From contig SFEB01000004.1 of the NCBI GenBank assembly GCA_004558105.1, positions 1-64,000 of the forward strand: a stretch of DNA of 64,000 nucleotides, read 5' to 3'. Numbering within the stretch: the stretch's first letter is position 1; each line of letters opens with the position of its first letter. Under the pieces are notes generated by a model. The model had not been told where the DNA came from and searched no databases. It worked only from the letters and a program-made list of their open reading frames with translations. Below, piece after piece: positions 27,341-36,743 of this stretch. Position numbers and translations under genes: made by a program. The DNA comes from Clostridiales bacterium. GTDB lineage: Bacteria > Bacillota > Clostridia > Christensenellales > CAG-314.

Positions 27341-29617
27341 TTAAAATACTTTTGCAACAAGAACGGTAATATCGTCCACGGCTACGCCGTCGGTGGCGGA
27401 AAGCGCTTGTTCCAACAGATTTTCCGCAAGAGCCTGAGGGTTGGTGATAAAACTGTCGTGAAGTAAGGTTGCGGGAACGGTTTTGTCGTCAAAACTGTCC
27501 CAGAATCCGTCGCTCGCCAGAACTATCATATCGTCTTTTCTCAACACTTTTTTGGTTATCGTCGGTTTTACCTCTTCTACGATACCGACGGGAAGGCTGG
27601 CTCCTTCGATAAAATTGACAGCGTCACCGACCTTTATCATTCCCATAGGCGCGCCGAGTTTGACGAAATCGGCAAGCCCGTCTTTAAGGTCTACTACGCA
27701 GATATCCACGGCGGTAAACACTTCGCTTTCGGCGGCAGTCAGCAACCTGTTGACGCAATCGAGTATCAGGTCGTTATCAAACCCGGCGCGGTAAAAATTT
27801 TCTACCATACCGATAGCGGTGGCGGAGGCTTTTTCCGCCCTTTCGCCGCTACCCATTCCGTCGCAAAGCGCAACCAGATATTTGTCCTGCGGCAAGCGCA
27901 AAAAAGTATACGTGTCGCCGCTCAGCTCGCTTCCGTTTTTCGTCGCCCGTGACAGCCCGACTGACAAATCGAAACGCGGACGGGGCGAAAAATACAACAT
28001 ACACCATTCTTCCTGCGGCAGTTTCTCCCGCGCGCAACAGACCAAAGGCGTGGCGCACACCTTGCTTACTATATCCGAAATCTGCGGTTTGTCGATATCC
28101 GATCTTGCAACTACCAACGCAACGGAAAAGTTTTCCTTTTCGCAATAAATTATCGCTTCTTTTACCAAAACGTTGTAGTAGGTCAGTTGTTCTATCAACG
28201 CCTTTTCTTTTTCTTTATCAAATCCGACCGTCGCTCGACTGTCTTCCGACATTTTAAGCATCACCCGTCCTATGCCGTCCGACACCGACGCCAACAACTC
28301 CCGACTTCCGTCGAAACTCGAATTTACCAGATAATACTGTTTGTAACTCATGACTTCGCCGTTTGCAATAGAAAGAATACTGCTCGACCGGTTGCAACTT
28401 GCGGCAAGGTCGGGCGGCAAATCAAGCAGATTTACCCGTCCTCTGTCAAGGCCGCAGGAAATGAGTTTTTCAAACCTGTTTTGCGACACGGTTGCGTTTT
28501 CACGCCAACATTTATTTCTGTTGGGACAGTCGTTGCACACGTTGGTCACCACTTCCTGCGTGATGGCGTAAACAGCCTTTTCCGGCGGCATAACTCCGCG
28601 CGTCAGGCTGTTGAAAGTACGTTGCATCGCAAAAAATACTTCCGACAAATCGAATAGCCGTCGCGAAAAATTGACGCGCATACGGTTGACGATCTGACGG
28701 GGAGAATATGCGTCGTCGTCCTGTCCGAGATACTGTCTGAGTTTTTTAATAGCTCGGTTGGGTATCATACAACAGCACGCGCACCCTGCAAAAGTCATCA
28801 ACAGCGCAGTCACTGCGGCGTTCCGGTAAAGATTAAAAAAGTAAACGACCGCCACCTGGCAAAGTATCACTGCCGCCGCCGACAGGTACCTGTTGATTTT
28901 AAACGCCGTAGCCACCGCCGCCCACGATACGAATAAAGCGAGAGGAACGAGCGAACCGTTCGTCAGGGCACTGCCTGCCCCTATACATGTCGCCGTCATA
29001 AACGCTCCCCCCGCGCCGCCGACAAGCAAAGCCAACGGCACAGCCAATGCGGCTAAAAACAGGTTTAACTCCACGCCGTTAAGGACAAAATAACCGACTC
29101 CCCGAGCCAAAGCCATACAAAAAACGAAAATACATATGCTTTCGTCTGCCCCCGCCTTGTACCTTAATCCTCTGACGAACACCGACCTGAAAGCAAAAAC
29201 GCACACGTAACCGAACGCCGCGCCCACAAGAAAACACCCCAGCGTCGCTCCCGCGCCTTCGGTCGGCACCAGTTTAAAAAAGTAGTACCCGTGCGCCAAC
29301 AGAATATAAAAAAACAGCCAGAACTTACCTATTCTTTTTTTTAATTTGTAGCTTATAGCCGTCAAAAGAATCATTACTGCGCCCTGACTTGCCGCAATCA
29401 GCCCGTGGGTAAGATTGTTTAAACAGGACGTCGCAACGAAAAGAAGAAAAGGCACCAGGCGTTGTTTAAGATATATGCAACCCACGAACAGACCGAAGGA
29501 TAGTGCGCCGAGGAGGTTTTCGCCCCGCGACAAAAGGAAAAAAGCCGCCGCAAGAGCCAAATAGGTAATTATTTTTTCTCCTATATTTATTTTTTCTTTT
29601 TTTGCTTTTTTTGACAT
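27341..29617 (-). CDS. spoIIE: Stage II sporulation protein E
   Basis: A 758-residue protein with about ten N-terminal membrane segments (residues 10-300), a central regulatory region, and a C-terminal PP2C phosphatase. LCDGMGSGERAEKAS carries the metal-binding Asp, and DMIVLASDGFWDSF carries another. SpoIIE dephosphorylates SpoIIAA and so activates sigma-F in the forespore; it also acts at the polar septum. It starts 17 bases after sigE, which places it in one operon with spoIIGA and sigE. The start has a good AGGAGAAAGG site. This is direct evidence of spore formation. Confidence 0.95.
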   Translation of the reverse strand: MSKKAKKEKINIGEKIITYLALAAAFFLLSRGENLLGALSFGLFVGCIYLKQRLVPFLLFVATSCLNNLTHGLIAASQGAVMILLTAISYKLKKRIGKFWLFFYILLAHGYYFFKLVPTEGAGATLGCFLVGAAFGYVCVFAFRSVFVRGLRYKAGADESICIFVFCMALARGVGYFVLNGVELNLFLAALAVPLALLVGGAGGAFMTATCIGAGSALTNGSLVPLALFVSWAAVATAFKINRYLSAAAVILCQVAVVYFFNLYRNAAVTALLMTFAGCACCCMIPNRAIKKLRQYLGQDDDAYSPRQIVNRMRVNFSRRLFDLSEVFFAMQRTFNSLTRGVMPPEKAVYAITQEVVTNVCNDCPNRNKCWRENATVSQNRFEKLISCGLDRGRVNLLDLPPDLAASCNRSSSILSIANGEVMSYKQYYLVNSSFDGSRELLASVSDGIGRVMLKMSEDSRATVGFDKEKEKALIEQLTYYNVLVKEAIIYCEKENFSVALVVARSDIDKPQISDIVSKVCATPLVCCAREKLPQEEWCMLYFSPRPRFDLSVGLSRATKNGSELSGDTYTFLRLPQDKYLVALCDGMGSGERAEKASATAIGMVENFYRAGFDNDLILDCVNRLLTAAESEVFTAVDICVVDLKDGLADFVKLGAPMGMIKVGDAVNFIEGASLPVGIVEEVKPTITKKVLRKDDMIVLASDGFWDSFDDKTVPATLLHDSFITNPQALAENLLEQALSATDGVAVDDITVLVAKVF

Positions 29618-29634
29618 TTCCTTTCTCCTTACGG

Positions 29635-30330
29635 CTAAAACAACTTGCTGATTTCTTTTTTCAGCCGCTTTATTATTTTTTTCTCAAGTCGGGATATGTA
29701 GGACTGAGATATTCCCAACAAATCCGCCACCTCTTTTTGCGTCTTCTCTTCGCCCCCGTCCAGACCGAAACGCAAATCCACGATTTTTCTCTCGCGCTCC
29801 GAAAGCTTTTTAAGCCCTTCGGCGAGCAGTTGTTTTTCTACCGTCGTTTCGAGATTTTTAAAAACGAGGTCGTTGTCGGTGCCGAGAACGTCGCCGAGTA
29901 ACAGTTCGTTGCCCTCCCCGTCTACGTTCAACGGCTCGTCGAGAGAGACTTCCGTCTTTAATCGAACGGTTTTTCTCAGGTACATCAGTATTTCGTTTTC
30001 GATACACCGCCCGGCAAAGGTCGCCAGCTTTATCTTTTTTTCCGGATCGAACCCGTTGACCGCCTTGATAAGACCGATGGTGCCTATACTGACTAAATCT
30101 TCCGTATCGACGGAAGTGTTTTCGAATTTTTTTGCAATGTACACGACGAGACGCAGGTTATGTTCGATAAGTTTTTCGCGAGCCGCCGCATCGCCGTTTT
30201 TCGCCGCTACCGCATACTGTTCTTCTTCTTCGGGCGTAAGCGGTTTGGGAAGAGCTTCCGCGCCGCAGATGTACGCCACCAGACGTTTGCCAAAAATAAA
30301 AGAAATCGCTTTTTTCAATAAACCAATCAT
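29635..30330 (-). CDS. sigE: RNA polymerase sporulation sigma factor SigE
   Basis: A 231-residue sigma-70 family factor with an N-terminal pro-sequence of about 30 residues that should be cut by SpoIIGA. Region 2 ([24 protein letters not shown]) and region 4 ([25 protein letters not shown]) are complete, and ILMYLRKTV and [24 protein letters not shown] are the SigE-type segments. It directs early mother-cell transcription. The ATG overlaps the spoIIGA stop as ATGA. Confidence 0.95.
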   Translation of the reverse strand: MIGLLKKAISFIFGKRLVAYICGAEALPKPLTPEEEEQYAVAAKNGDAAAREKLIEHNLRLVVYIAKKFENTSVDTEDLVSIGTIGLIKAVNGFDPEKKIKLATFAGRCIENEILMYLRKTVRLKTEVSLDEPLNVDGEGNELLLGDVLGTDNDLVFKNLETTVEKQLLAEGLKKLSERERKIVDLRFGLDGGEEKTQKEVADLLGISQSYISRLEKKIIKRLKKEISKLF

Positions 30331-31145
30331 ACTTTTTCCTCCGATAAATAATAATTGACCAGACAGTCAAACCCGTCGCCGCGCGTGGGCGAAAAGGCTA
30401 AAAAAGTGCGAACGGACAGGTCGTTTATAGTCGTTTTATCCGCTTCGAAAACAGCCACTTCGTCCGCTCCGCTGACCGTCGCAAAACTTACGTAGTGAAA
30501 GTTTTTCGGCGGTGCGCCGCTTATTACGCCTTGTGTCACGAGATTTTTTAATTTTTTTGAAGCAGGCGTCGAGCAAACGAAGCACACGGGTATTCCCTTG
30601 TCGGTCAGACCGTTGCCGCTGTCGATTAAACCCACCAGATCGACGGCAACGCCGTTAAACTCGACCGTAACCTTGCACCCGAATCGTTTGATTTTTCTCA
30701 CCCGTCTGACGTAGGCGGCTACGGAGCGAAGCAAAGCCAAAAAAACCAGCGTTCCCAGACCGACGAAACCGATAGGAACGGGTGAAAGATAATACAATCC
30801 GACGCCGGCGACGTAATCCACCTTAAACAGATTGAACAGAGCAATTATCGTTCCGCCTGCCGCAAAGGTAATAAAGGCGAACACCGCTGCGGCAAGGAAG
30901 GTTTTTTTTATTCTTCTGCTTCCGAACGCAACCGCAACGATGGCGACGAATACCGCGATTTTAGCGACGACAGCCCAAACGCCTTCGGTCAAAGCCGACG
31001 CCACCGCGCCGACCGCTCCCACAGCCGCGGCAAGAAATATCCTGCCGCCGCGTACGGGTATTTTCGTCAGCCTTGCCGTCAACCGAACCAACAACCAGTC
31101 GAAAAAAAGGTTGTCTGCAAGGGCGTACTCAACGTAAACCTTCAT
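30327..31145 (-). CDS. spoIIGA: Sigma-E processing aspartic peptidase SpoIIGA
   Basis: A 272-residue protein with about five N-terminal membrane segments followed by an aspartic protease-like domain. The active-site motif [11 protein letters not shown] is at about residue 170. It cuts pro-SigE after a signal from the forespore. The start is the ATG at 31145 ([12 protein letters not shown], which matches the family N-terminus); the frame extends further upstream without a start signal. It is the first gene of the spoIIGA-sigE-spoIIE operon. Confidence 0.92.
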   Translation of the reverse strand: MKVYVEYALADNLFFDWLLVRLTARLTKIPVRGGRIFLAAAVGAVGAVASALTEGVWAVVAKIAVFVAIVAVAFGSRRIKKTFLAAAVFAFITFAAGGTIIALFNLFKVDYVAGVGLYYLSPVPIGFVGLGTLVFLALLRSVAAYVRRVRKIKRFGCKVTVEFNGVAVDLVGLIDSGNGLTDKGIPVCFVCSTPASKKLKNLVTQGVISGAPPKNFHYVSFATVSGADEVAVFEADKTTINDLSVRTFLAFSPTRGDGFDCLVNYYLSEEKV

Positions 31146-31189
31146 AGACCAAGAATAAATCTTTTCGGCAGTGGATAAACGATGTTTTT

Positions 31190-31196
31190 TGTCGAA
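31190..31196 (+). promoter_or_regulatory. Possible Spo0A box before spoIIGA
   Basis: TGTCGAA within TTTTGTCGAAAG matches the Spo0A box core, about 45 bases before the spoIIGA start. A DnaA-box-like TTATCCACT on the minus strand lies at 31170-31178, between box and gene. No clear -35 and -10 pair was identified. Confidence 0.45.
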
Positions 31197-31333
31197 AGGA
31201 CTCAAATCACGGCAAAAACAACCCTTCCCGCCCTTTCGGGCGCAATCGGAAACCGAAATATAAATCAAAATACCCCGAACGGGGTGCGAAAAATAACGAA
31301 TGCCATAAAAAAAAGACAAAATTTGTTATTGTC

Positions 31334-31362
31334 TTGCTTTTTTTTATAAAATATGGTATAGT
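31334..31362 (+). promoter_or_regulatory. Promoter of the tRNA-Gly gene
   Basis: TTGCTT (31334-31339), 17 bases, TATAGT (31357-31362), ending 22 bases before the tRNA. Confidence 0.6.
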
Positions 31363-31384
31363 ATTCCCTGTCAATAATAACCAT

Positions 31385-31458
31385 GCGGGTGTAGTTCATC
31401 GGTAGAATGCGAGCTTCCCAAGCTTGAGAGGAGGGTTCGATTCCCTTCACCCGCTCCA
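31385..31458 (+). tRNA. tRNA-Gly, anticodon CCC
   Basis: A cloverleaf can be drawn: acceptor GCGGGTG with CACCCGC, D arm GTTC...GGTAGAATGC, anticodon stem CGAGC with GCTTG (one G-U pair) around the loop TTCCCAA, T arm with GGTTCGATTCC, and an encoded CCA end. Anticodon CCC reads GGG. It has its own promoter and terminator. Confidence 0.93.
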
Positions 31459-31464
31459 AATAAG

Positions 31465-31511
31465 AACGCAGAACAGGATACAATTATTTGTGCCAATTCT
31501 GCGTTTTTTAT
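31465..31511 (+). terminator. Terminator of the tRNA-Gly gene
   Basis: AACGCAGAA and TTCTGCGTT form a stem followed by TTTTATT. Confidence 0.75.
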
Positions 31512-31566
31512 TGCTTTTTAGTGGTATTTTTGCCATTTGAAAGCGTAAAACTGAATATTATAATAA

Positions 31567-31619
31567 AAAAGAGCCTATCTTCCGAGAATTTTTGCACTCC
31601 CGGCGAATGGGCTCTTTTT
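31567..31619. terminator. Terminator-like hairpin downstream of tRNA-Gly
   Basis: AAAAAGAGCC and GGCTCTTTTT form a stem with A/T-rich ends on both strands and a loop of about 30 bases. No gene uses it obviously. Confidence 0.45.
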
Positions 31620-31622
31620 GCT

Positions 31623-31676
31623 TTCGTTAAAATTATGGGTATTCGTTAAATTTATAGTATTTCGTTAAATTTATGG
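31623..31676 (+). repeat. Three tandem direct repeats, 19-base period
   Basis: TTCGTTAAAATTATGG, TTCGTTAAATTTATAG and TTCGTTAAATTTATGG start at 31623, 31642 and 31661. They lie about 40 bases before the promoter of the lipoprotein gene and could be binding sites for a regulator. Confidence 0.7.
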
Positions 31677-31717
31677 AGCTAATCGCTACAATATAGCTGG
31701 CAAAGGATAAAATAGTG

Positions 31718-31746
31718 TTGAAATTATTGGAAAAATATGATATAAT
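31718..31746 (+). promoter_or_regulatory. Promoter of the lipoprotein gene
   Basis: TTGAAA (31718-31723), 17 bases, TATAAT (31741-31746). Confidence 0.75.
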
Positions 31747-31801
31747 ATATTATATAAACTCGCAGTATAAATTTATGTAGACAAAGGAAAGGAGAAATAC
31801 C

Positions 31802-32716
31802 ATGACAAAAATCAACGGAAGATTTATTGCGCTTTTACTTATTGTCGCGACTGTTTTGGCTATGTTTTCGGGATGCGACTTGATTTTCGGTCAGAAGCCT
31901 GACGGTACGGTTAATTATGACGAAAAAATGGATGCCTCCACGGGAAAGTGGCTACTTATGGACGAGGAGGATACATACTTCGTTTTTGACGGTTCGGAGG
32001 GCGTTATGACCTTCAGCTACTACGAGGACGACGCGCTGAAATATCAGGGCGGCTTCAGATCTATATATAGAAGCTCCGACAATGCAAAGACTCCCTTGAC
32101 CTTCATTCTCACAAGAAGCGACAAGGAGAATGAGGACTGGATCAGCTGCTACGCCGAGGGCGTTGACGATGGCTTCACACAGTTCAGCATCATCTACGCC
32201 GAGGAGGACCTGGGCTTCACAGACGGCACGGTCTATACTCACGTTTACCGCATAGGCGAGATGCCATACAAATTCGGAACCTACGTGCTGGAGGGCAATT
32301 CTCATAAGTCCTACAGTAAGGACATCTATAACGACGGACAGTACCGTCTGCCCGAGGGCACCTACACCGCAGAGAGCAGCCAGAGCTTATTTGTACTGCC
32401 CCTGATAAATCAGAGCTTCTCGCTCTTCATCTACACAAACGGCGAGACAGTCATTGAGGGAATCTTCAATATTTCCGAGGACAGAAAAACGCTCTATCTC
32501 TATATCGAAAACGACATTTATGAGAAGGTAAGAAAGGCCGACAAGGATAACTACGACACCACCGTCAGCAACTACTATCCGCCCGATTTCTATCTCCGCG
32601 GCAGCTTCGATAACAATGACAACAGCATCGTTATAAACGGGCTCTATCATCATCCATATAGCCCCACCGAAATTCAGGACTCGGTCTGGGTATTTGACAC
32701 ATACACAAGACAATAA
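31802..32716 (+). CDS. Putative lipoprotein of unknown function
   Basis: A 304-residue exported protein. A basic start (MTKINGR), a hydrophobic stretch and the lipobox-like FSGC at about residues 22-25 indicate a signal peptidase II site and a lipid anchor on the outside of the cell. The rest is acidic, aromatic-rich and predicted mostly beta-stranded, with no recognised domain. Codon use differs from all neighbours: GAG, AGC and AGA are frequent where nearby genes prefer GAA and CGC. This suggests recent transfer. It has its own consensus promoter, three upstream direct repeats and a strong AAAGGAGAAAT ribosome binding site, and stands alone. Confidence 0.75.
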   Translation: MTKINGRFIALLLIVATVLAMFSGCDLIFGQKPDGTVNYDEKMDASTGKWLLMDEEDTYFVFDGSEGVMTFSYYEDDALKYQGGFRSIYRSSDNAKTPLTFILTRSDKENEDWISCYAEGVDDGFTQFSIIYAEEDLGFTDGTVYTHVYRIGEMPYKFGTYVLEGNSHKSYSKDIYNDGQYRLPEGTYTAESSQSLFVLPLINQSFSLFIYTNGETVIEGIFNISEDRKTLYLYIENDIYEKVRKADKDNYDTTVSNYYPPDFYLRGSFDNNDNSIVINGLYHHPYSPTEIQDSVWVFDTYTRQ

Positions 32717-33050
32717 GAACTCATTACACATATTGGAGAAAGCAAAGAATAACCAAACAGGCTTAAGGTTTCAGCCGAATAATTAAAATTGAAACCGCTT
32801 TGGTAAAAACTCATCCGTTTTTGACCTAACTCATCCGCTTTCAATTTTGTATCCTTTTCATAGCTCTTTCACAAACAAACACGATTATTCGATACCGTCG
32901 GCATTGAATTTTCGTGTTTATTTTTTTAAACGAAAACGCCCGTCGCAACTTTAAAAGGATACCGAAACACGCTTGAAACAGCCGTGCCAAACGGAGATCT
33001 GAAAATTGCGGAGGAAAATCGTTCAAAAACGGCGTAAAAGCGCGGAACTT

Positions 33051-33083
33051 ACGCGGCGAGGGCTTGCCCTCGCCGCGTCTTTT
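33051..33083. terminator. Strong palindromic hairpin in the 32717-33255 gap
   Basis: ACGCGGCGAGGGC and GCCCTCGCCGCGT form a 13-bp perfect GC-rich stem with a 2-base loop, followed by CTTTT on the + strand. It may end lipoprotein transcripts. The rest of the 540-base gap contains only the promoter of the next gene. Confidence 0.6.
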
Positions 33084-33149
33084 ATCCGCTTGACTAAGAC
33101 TTAAAACCGAAAAAAAGAAAAACACGAAAAAGATTTTTGTAGATTTATA

Positions 33150-33178
33150 TTGCATTTAACGGCGATTTTTGTTATAAT
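33150..33178 (+). promoter_or_regulatory. Promoter of the M18 aminopeptidase gene
   Basis: TTGCAT (33150-33155), 17 bases, TATAAT (33173-33178). Confidence 0.75.
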
Positions 33179-33255
33179 ATATCCTGATAAACGTGAAGTT
33201 TGGCTTTACGTCCGTCGCTTATCGATAAAAATGAAAAAACATAGGAGATATTATT

Positions 33256-34653
33256 ATGGAAGAAAAAACTCAAGGTCAATTACTCAAAGAACAACTTTGC
33301 TGGAATATTCCCAACATTGCCAAAGACAACAAAGACGAAGTCGCAAAAGCACAGGAATTTTGCGAGGGTTACAAAGATTTTCTCAATAAAGGGAAAACCG
33401 AACGCGAATGCGTAGAGTACTCGGTGGACTTGCTCGTAAAAGCCGGTTACAAACCCTTTGACAGAAATAAAAAATACAAGGCGGGCGACAAGGTTTATTT
33501 CATCAACCGCGAAAAAGCAGTTATCGCAACGACTTTCGGTCAACGTCCTCTGACGGAAGGCTCCCGTCTCAACTTCGCACATATCGACGCACCCCGTCTC
33601 GACCTTAAACCCAACCCCCTGTACGAAAAGTCCGATATTTCTTATCTCAAAACGCACTACTACGGCGGAATAAGAAAATATCAATGGACCTGTATTCCTC
33701 TCGCTATCCACGGCGTCGTCTGCAAGGCAGACGGAACCAAAGTTAAGGTCTGCATAGGCGAAGAACCCGGCGACCCCGTGTTCGTTATCACCGATTTATT
33801 GCCTCACCTCGCAGCAGAACAGGGTAAACGTACCCTCAACGACGGAATAAAAGGCGAAGAACTCAACATCATTACGGGTTGCCTGCCCTTTGACGAAAAA
33901 GATATCAAAGAACCCGTCAAACTCATGACTCTCAAACTTCTCAACGAAAAATACGGTATCGTCGAAAAAGACTTCGTCCGCGCGGAAATCGAAATCGTCC
34001 CCGCAACGAAAGCAACCGACGTCGGTCTGGATCGCGGATTTGTCGGCGCGGCAGGTCAGGACGACAGAGTGTGCGGCTACACCGCTCTCATGGCGGAAAT
34101 CGACACCAAAACCCCCGTCTACACCACCATCACCGCTTTGGTTGACAAAGAAGAAATCGGTTCGGTAGGCAATACCGGTCTCAACAGCGACTTTATTCTT
34201 CACTACATCGAATTCCTCGCGCAAAACGCAGGCGTCGATTACAAAGACGTATGCGCAAACGCTCTCTGCATGAGCAGTGACGTAAACGCGGCTTTCGATC
34301 CCACCTTCCCCTCCGTACATGAACCGATGAACGCAAGTTACGCAGGTAAAGGTTGCGTCATCACCAAATACACCGGCTCCCGCGGAAAGAGCGGCAGCAA
34401 CGACGCAAGCGCGGAAGTTATGCAAAAGGTCATCGCAATGATGGATGAAGAAAAAGTTTATTGGCAAATCGGCGAACTCGGCGCCATCGACGTGGGCGGC
34501 GGCGGCACGGTTGCGGCGTACGTAGCGCATATGAATATCGACGTCGTCGACGTAGGCGTACCTATCCTCAGCATGCACTCGCCCTTCGAGTTGGCGGCAA
34601 AAGTCGACGTTTACAACGCTTACAGAGCTTATCTCGCTTTCTTTAAACACTAA
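33256..34653 (+). CDS. M18 family aminopeptidase
   Basis: A 465-residue dinuclear zinc aminopeptidase acting on N-terminal residues in the cytoplasm. Metal and catalytic positions are visible in AHIDAPRLD, GAAGQDDRVC, DKEEIGSVG, MSSDVNAAFDP and the C-terminal SMHSPFE. The length matches the bacterial M18 group (ApeB-like). The ATG follows AGGAGAT. Single-gene unit with its own promoter and a bidirectional terminator after it. Confidence 0.93.
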   Translation: MEEKTQGQLLKEQLCWNIPNIAKDNKDEVAKAQEFCEGYKDFLNKGKTERECVEYSVDLLVKAGYKPFDRNKKYKAGDKVYFINREKAVIATTFGQRPLTEGSRLNFAHIDAPRLDLKPNPLYEKSDISYLKTHYYGGIRKYQWTCIPLAIHGVVCKADGTKVKVCIGEEPGDPVFVITDLLPHLAAEQGKRTLNDGIKGEELNIITGCLPFDEKDIKEPVKLMTLKLLNEKYGIVEKDFVRAEIEIVPATKATDVGLDRGFVGAAGQDDRVCGYTALMAEIDTKTPVYTTITALVDKEEIGSVGNTGLNSDFILHYIEFLAQNAGVDYKDVCANALCMSSDVNAAFDPTFPSVHEPMNASYAGKGCVITKYTGSRGKSGSNDASAEVMQKVIAMMDEEKVYWQIGELGAIDVGGGGTVAAYVAHMNIDVVDVGVPILSMHSPFELAAKVDVYNAYRAYLAFFKH

Positions 34654-34663
34654 TCAAATTTAA

Positions 34664-34690
34664 AACGCACCCGCACGGGTGCGTTTTTTT
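34664..34690. terminator. Bidirectional terminator between the M18 peptidase gene and uppP
   Basis: AACGCACCCG and CGGGTGCGTT form a stem with a 2-base loop and T-runs on the + strand, A-rich ends on the other. Confidence 0.85.
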
Positions 34691-34735
34691 TAACCGAAAA
34701 AACCTCTTTCCTTTTTTCAAAGTAAACCGCTCGCT

Positions 34736-35500
34736 TTACCATGCCGTCAGAATACTCAGCAGTAAAGGTAATATCATGTACAGCGCAAAAGGACGTAAGG
34801 ATTTGTTTTTAAGATAACCGATAAACAGTCTCAGACAAACCGTCCCTACGATATAGGCGACCAGCATACCGAGCAATACGGGTAACATGTTAGAAACGAC
34901 AGGCGCGTCGGTCACTACCGCCTTGTACCCTTTTACAACGGTTCCGGCAAGGATAACGGGCAAAGACAACAAAAAGGCGAATTCCGCGCTTTCCTCTTTT
35001 TTTACGCCGAAAAAGTTCAATACCGACAGTATCGAGCCGCTACGGGACAAACCCGGTATCACGGCTATACCCTGAGCAATACCCGCCGCCCAGACGTGTG
35101 TATACGGGGGAGCGTAAAGCGGACGGACGTTCTTGCCTTTATCGGAAAAAAACAGTAATACCGCCGTCGCAAGAAATCCCACGGGCAATATCCACGAGTA
35201 CCACTCTTCGGGCAAAAACAATTCTGCTGCCGCCGCAAGAATAAATGTCGGCACGCTTGCCATAATCACCATTCCCAACCTCATATCGGTAAACGGATGA
35301 AAAATCATTTTTCGCACGGGTCCCCACATAACCGTAACGACGGCAAAAAGCGTGCCGAGGTGCAGCAAGAGGTTAAAAAACACGTCCACTTCGCACCCGA
35401 GCAGTTTTTCCGCCAAAAAAAGATGACCGCTGCTGCTGACGGGTAAAAATTCCGTCAGTCCTTGCAGTACACCTAAAAATATTCCCTGCCAGACGGACAA
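34736..35500 (-). CDS. uppP: Undecaprenyl-diphosphatase
   Basis: A 254-residue membrane phosphatase (BacA type) that recycles the undecaprenyl carrier for peptidoglycan synthesis. The two family motifs are LTEFLPVSSSGHL (residues 16-28) and GLSRSGSIL, with about eight hydrophobic segments. The start codon is TTG, placed 8 bases after GGAG. It is convergent with the M18 aminopeptidase and divergent from ychF. Confidence 0.94.
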   Translation of the reverse strand: MSVWQGIFLGVLQGLTEFLPVSSSGHLFLAEKLLGCEVDVFFNLLLHLGTLFAVVTVMWGPVRKMIFHPFTDMRLGMVIMASVPTFILAAAAELFLPEEWYSWILPVGFLATAVLLFFSDKGKNVRPLYAPPYTHVWAAGIAQGIAVIPGLSRSGSILSVLNFFGVKKEESAEFAFLLSLPVILAGTVVKGYKAVVTDAPVVSNMLPVLLGMLVAYIVGTVCLRLFIGYLKNKSLRPFALYMILPLLLSILTAW

Positions 35501-35635
35501 AAAATCATCTCCTTAGTTTACAAATTCTTAAAGGTAATGTATAATGATTTCGTATGGTTTTGCGAACACTGTCAATCGGTCGTTTCGCTTAACCGTAAAA
35601 AAGTCTAAAATAGTATATGGAGATATTTCGTTAAT

Positions 35636-36730
35636 ATGAAACTCGGAGTCGTAGGTTTGCCCAACGTAGGCAAAAGCACTTTGTTTAACGCCATCACACA
35701 TGCAGGCGCACAGATAGCCAACTACCCCTTTTGCACCATCGAACCCAACGTGGGCGTGGTTGCCGTTCCCGACGAACGGTTGGATAAACTGGCGGCGCTG
35801 TACGACAGCAAAAAAATCACGCCCGCCTTCGTAGAGTTCGTCGACATTGCCGGGTTGGTCAAAGGCGCAAGCCACGGCGAAGGTCTCGGAAACAAGTTTT
35901 TGAGCCATATCAGAGAGGTTGACGCCATCGTCCACGTCGTCCGTTGCTTTATCGACAGCAACGTCACGCACGTAGAAAACAGCGTAAACCCCGCCCGCGA
36001 CGTGGAAATCATCAATCTCGAACTTATTTTAGCCGACATCGACACCGTAACCAAAGCCGTGGACAGGGCTAAAACCGCGGCAAAGGGCGACAAAAAGTAT
36101 CTGTTGGACGTCGACGTTTTAACCCGTCTGTTAAATCACCTGACCGACGGTAAGTCGGCGAGAAATTTTTCCGCTTCCGACGAGGAAAAGGAAATTATCT
36201 CTAACCTCTTCCTTTTGTCCGCAAAACCCGTAATCTACGCCGCCAACATTTCCGAAAGCGACCTCGGTAAAAACGAACGTGACCTTCCTCTCGTTAAGGA
36301 AGTGGAAAAAATCGCCGAAGCCGAAGGCAGTCAGGTTCTCGTCATCTGCGCAAAAGTCGAAGAAGAACTCTCCGCGTTGCCGCCCGAAGAACAGGAAATG
36401 TTCCTTGCCGAATACGGCATCACCGAAAGCGGCTTAAACCGCATGATTAAAAAATGTTACGCCCTGCTCGGTCTTATCAGTTATCTGACCGCGGGTGAAA
36501 AAGAAACCCGCGCCTGGACGATAAAAGAAGGCACCAAAGCCCCTCAGGCGGCGGGAAAAATTCACACCGATTTTGAAAAAGGCTTTATCCGCGCCGAAAT
36601 CGTTCCTTACGACGTGCTGTTGGAGTGCGGAAACTTCAACAACGCCAAAGAAAAAGGAAAGGTACGCAGCGAAGGCAAAGACTACGTCGTTAAAGACGGC
36701 GACGTCGTTCTGTTCAGGTTCAACGTTTAA
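35636..36730 (+). CDS. ychF: Redox-regulated ribosome-binding ATPase YchF
   Basis: A 364-residue Obg-family protein that uses ATP rather than GTP. The P-loop GLPNVGKST is at residues 7-15, DIAGLVKGAS is switch II, and NISE replaces the usual NKxD. The C-terminal TGS domain follows. First of a group of four co-directional genes up to rlmH. Confidence 0.94.
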   Translation: MKLGVVGLPNVGKSTLFNAITHAGAQIANYPFCTIEPNVGVVAVPDERLDKLAALYDSKKITPAFVEFVDIAGLVKGASHGEGLGNKFLSHIREVDAIVHVVRCFIDSNVTHVENSVNPARDVEIINLELILADIDTVTKAVDRAKTAAKGDKKYLLDVDVLTRLLNHLTDGKSARNFSASDEEKEIISNLFLLSAKPVIYAANISESDLGKNERDLPLVKEVEKIAEAEGSQVLVICAKVEEELSALPPEEQEMFLAEYGITESGLNRMIKKCYALLGLISYLTAGEKETRAWTIKEGTKAPQAAGKIHTDFEKGFIRAEIVPYDVLLECGNFNNAKEKGKVRSEGKDYVVKDGDVVLFRFNV

Positions 36731-36743
36731 ATTCAGGTAAAAA

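Noticed and set aside
32841..33155. 104-codon minus-strand frame with a hydrophobic start
   Set aside because: It crosses the strong palindrome at 33051-33083, has no ribosome binding site, and shows no family pattern.
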